This document shows, piece after piece, positions 5,300 through 5,354 of a stretch of 5,354 nt of DNA. Position numbers and translations under genes: made by a program. The DNA comes from a bacterium (GTDB lineage Bacteria > UBA9089 > CG2-30-40-21), in contig JAHIZN010000072.1 of NCBI GenBank assembly GCA_018814245.1, positions 1 through 5,354 of the forward strand. Direction: 5' to 3'. The number at the start of each line of letters is the position of its first letter. Within the stretch, counting starts at the first letter, position 1. The notes under the pieces are model-generated. The model was not told where the DNA came from. It saw nothing but the letters and a program-made list of their open reading frames with translations, and did no database searches.

Positions 5300-5354
5300 C
5301 GGTAAACTAAAAGAAAAGAAAAAAAGACAGCGAAGCAAAGTCTAACAAGAAAAA

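Noticed and set aside
5325..5343. AGAC...GTCT inverted pair near the right end as a terminator.
   Set aside because: Only four outer pairs with a large poorly paired interior and no T-tract; not distinguishable from chance.

Overview
This is an AT-rich bacterial window with three genes on the + strand and two repeat-dense non-coding stretches. I cannot name the organism. The SD-led genes, the ATGA-coupled gene pair and standard codon use all point to a bacterium. Heptanucleotide tandem repeats, GC-rich dispersed palindromes and MITE-like inverted repeats between genes are the sort of litter seen in some cyanobacteria and in several uncultivated phyla known mainly from metagenomes. The phylum assignment is a weak inference.

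Layout. Positions 1-124 are a pure array of the 7-mer GGGATAA (17 full copies plus a partial one), cut by the left window edge. Positions 125-300 hold GC-rich palindrome fragments and no gene. A likely promoter, an 18-bp palindrome and a leader hairpin (309-393) precede gene 1 (415-1482), an exported or membrane-anchored protein of 355 aa with about seven tetratricopeptide repeats. The next 603 bases (1483-2085) are non-coding. They carry a 205-bp inverted-repeat element (1520-1724) whose 15-bp ends read GTAACTAYTCAGGTA and whose arms are built from heptads of the CAGAATA type. Extra solo copies of the end motif and a short GC-rich hairpin lie nearby.

Genes 2 and 3 (2086-3891 and 3888-5249) form a tightly coupled operon with a four-base overlap. 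Gene 2 is a 601-aa fusion of an HsdR-N-like PD-(D/E)xK nuclease domain with an HsdM-type N6-adenine DNA methyltransferase. Gene 3 is a 453-aa HsdS-type specificity subunit with two target-recognition halves. No HsdR translocase is present in the window. The simplest reading is a two-gene restriction-modification system of BcgI-like (Type IIB) or related Type IIG architecture, where one polypeptide cuts and methylates and the S subunit chooses a bipartite site. A Type I system with hsdR elsewhere is the main alternative. The R-M genes are visibly richer in A/T than the TPR gene, which fits acquisition by transfer into a repeat-rich site.

The last 105 bases hold a small AT-rich hairpin and no gene. 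The R-M fusion and the repeat ecology are the two things most worth a second look; I do not see proof of an entirely new system.
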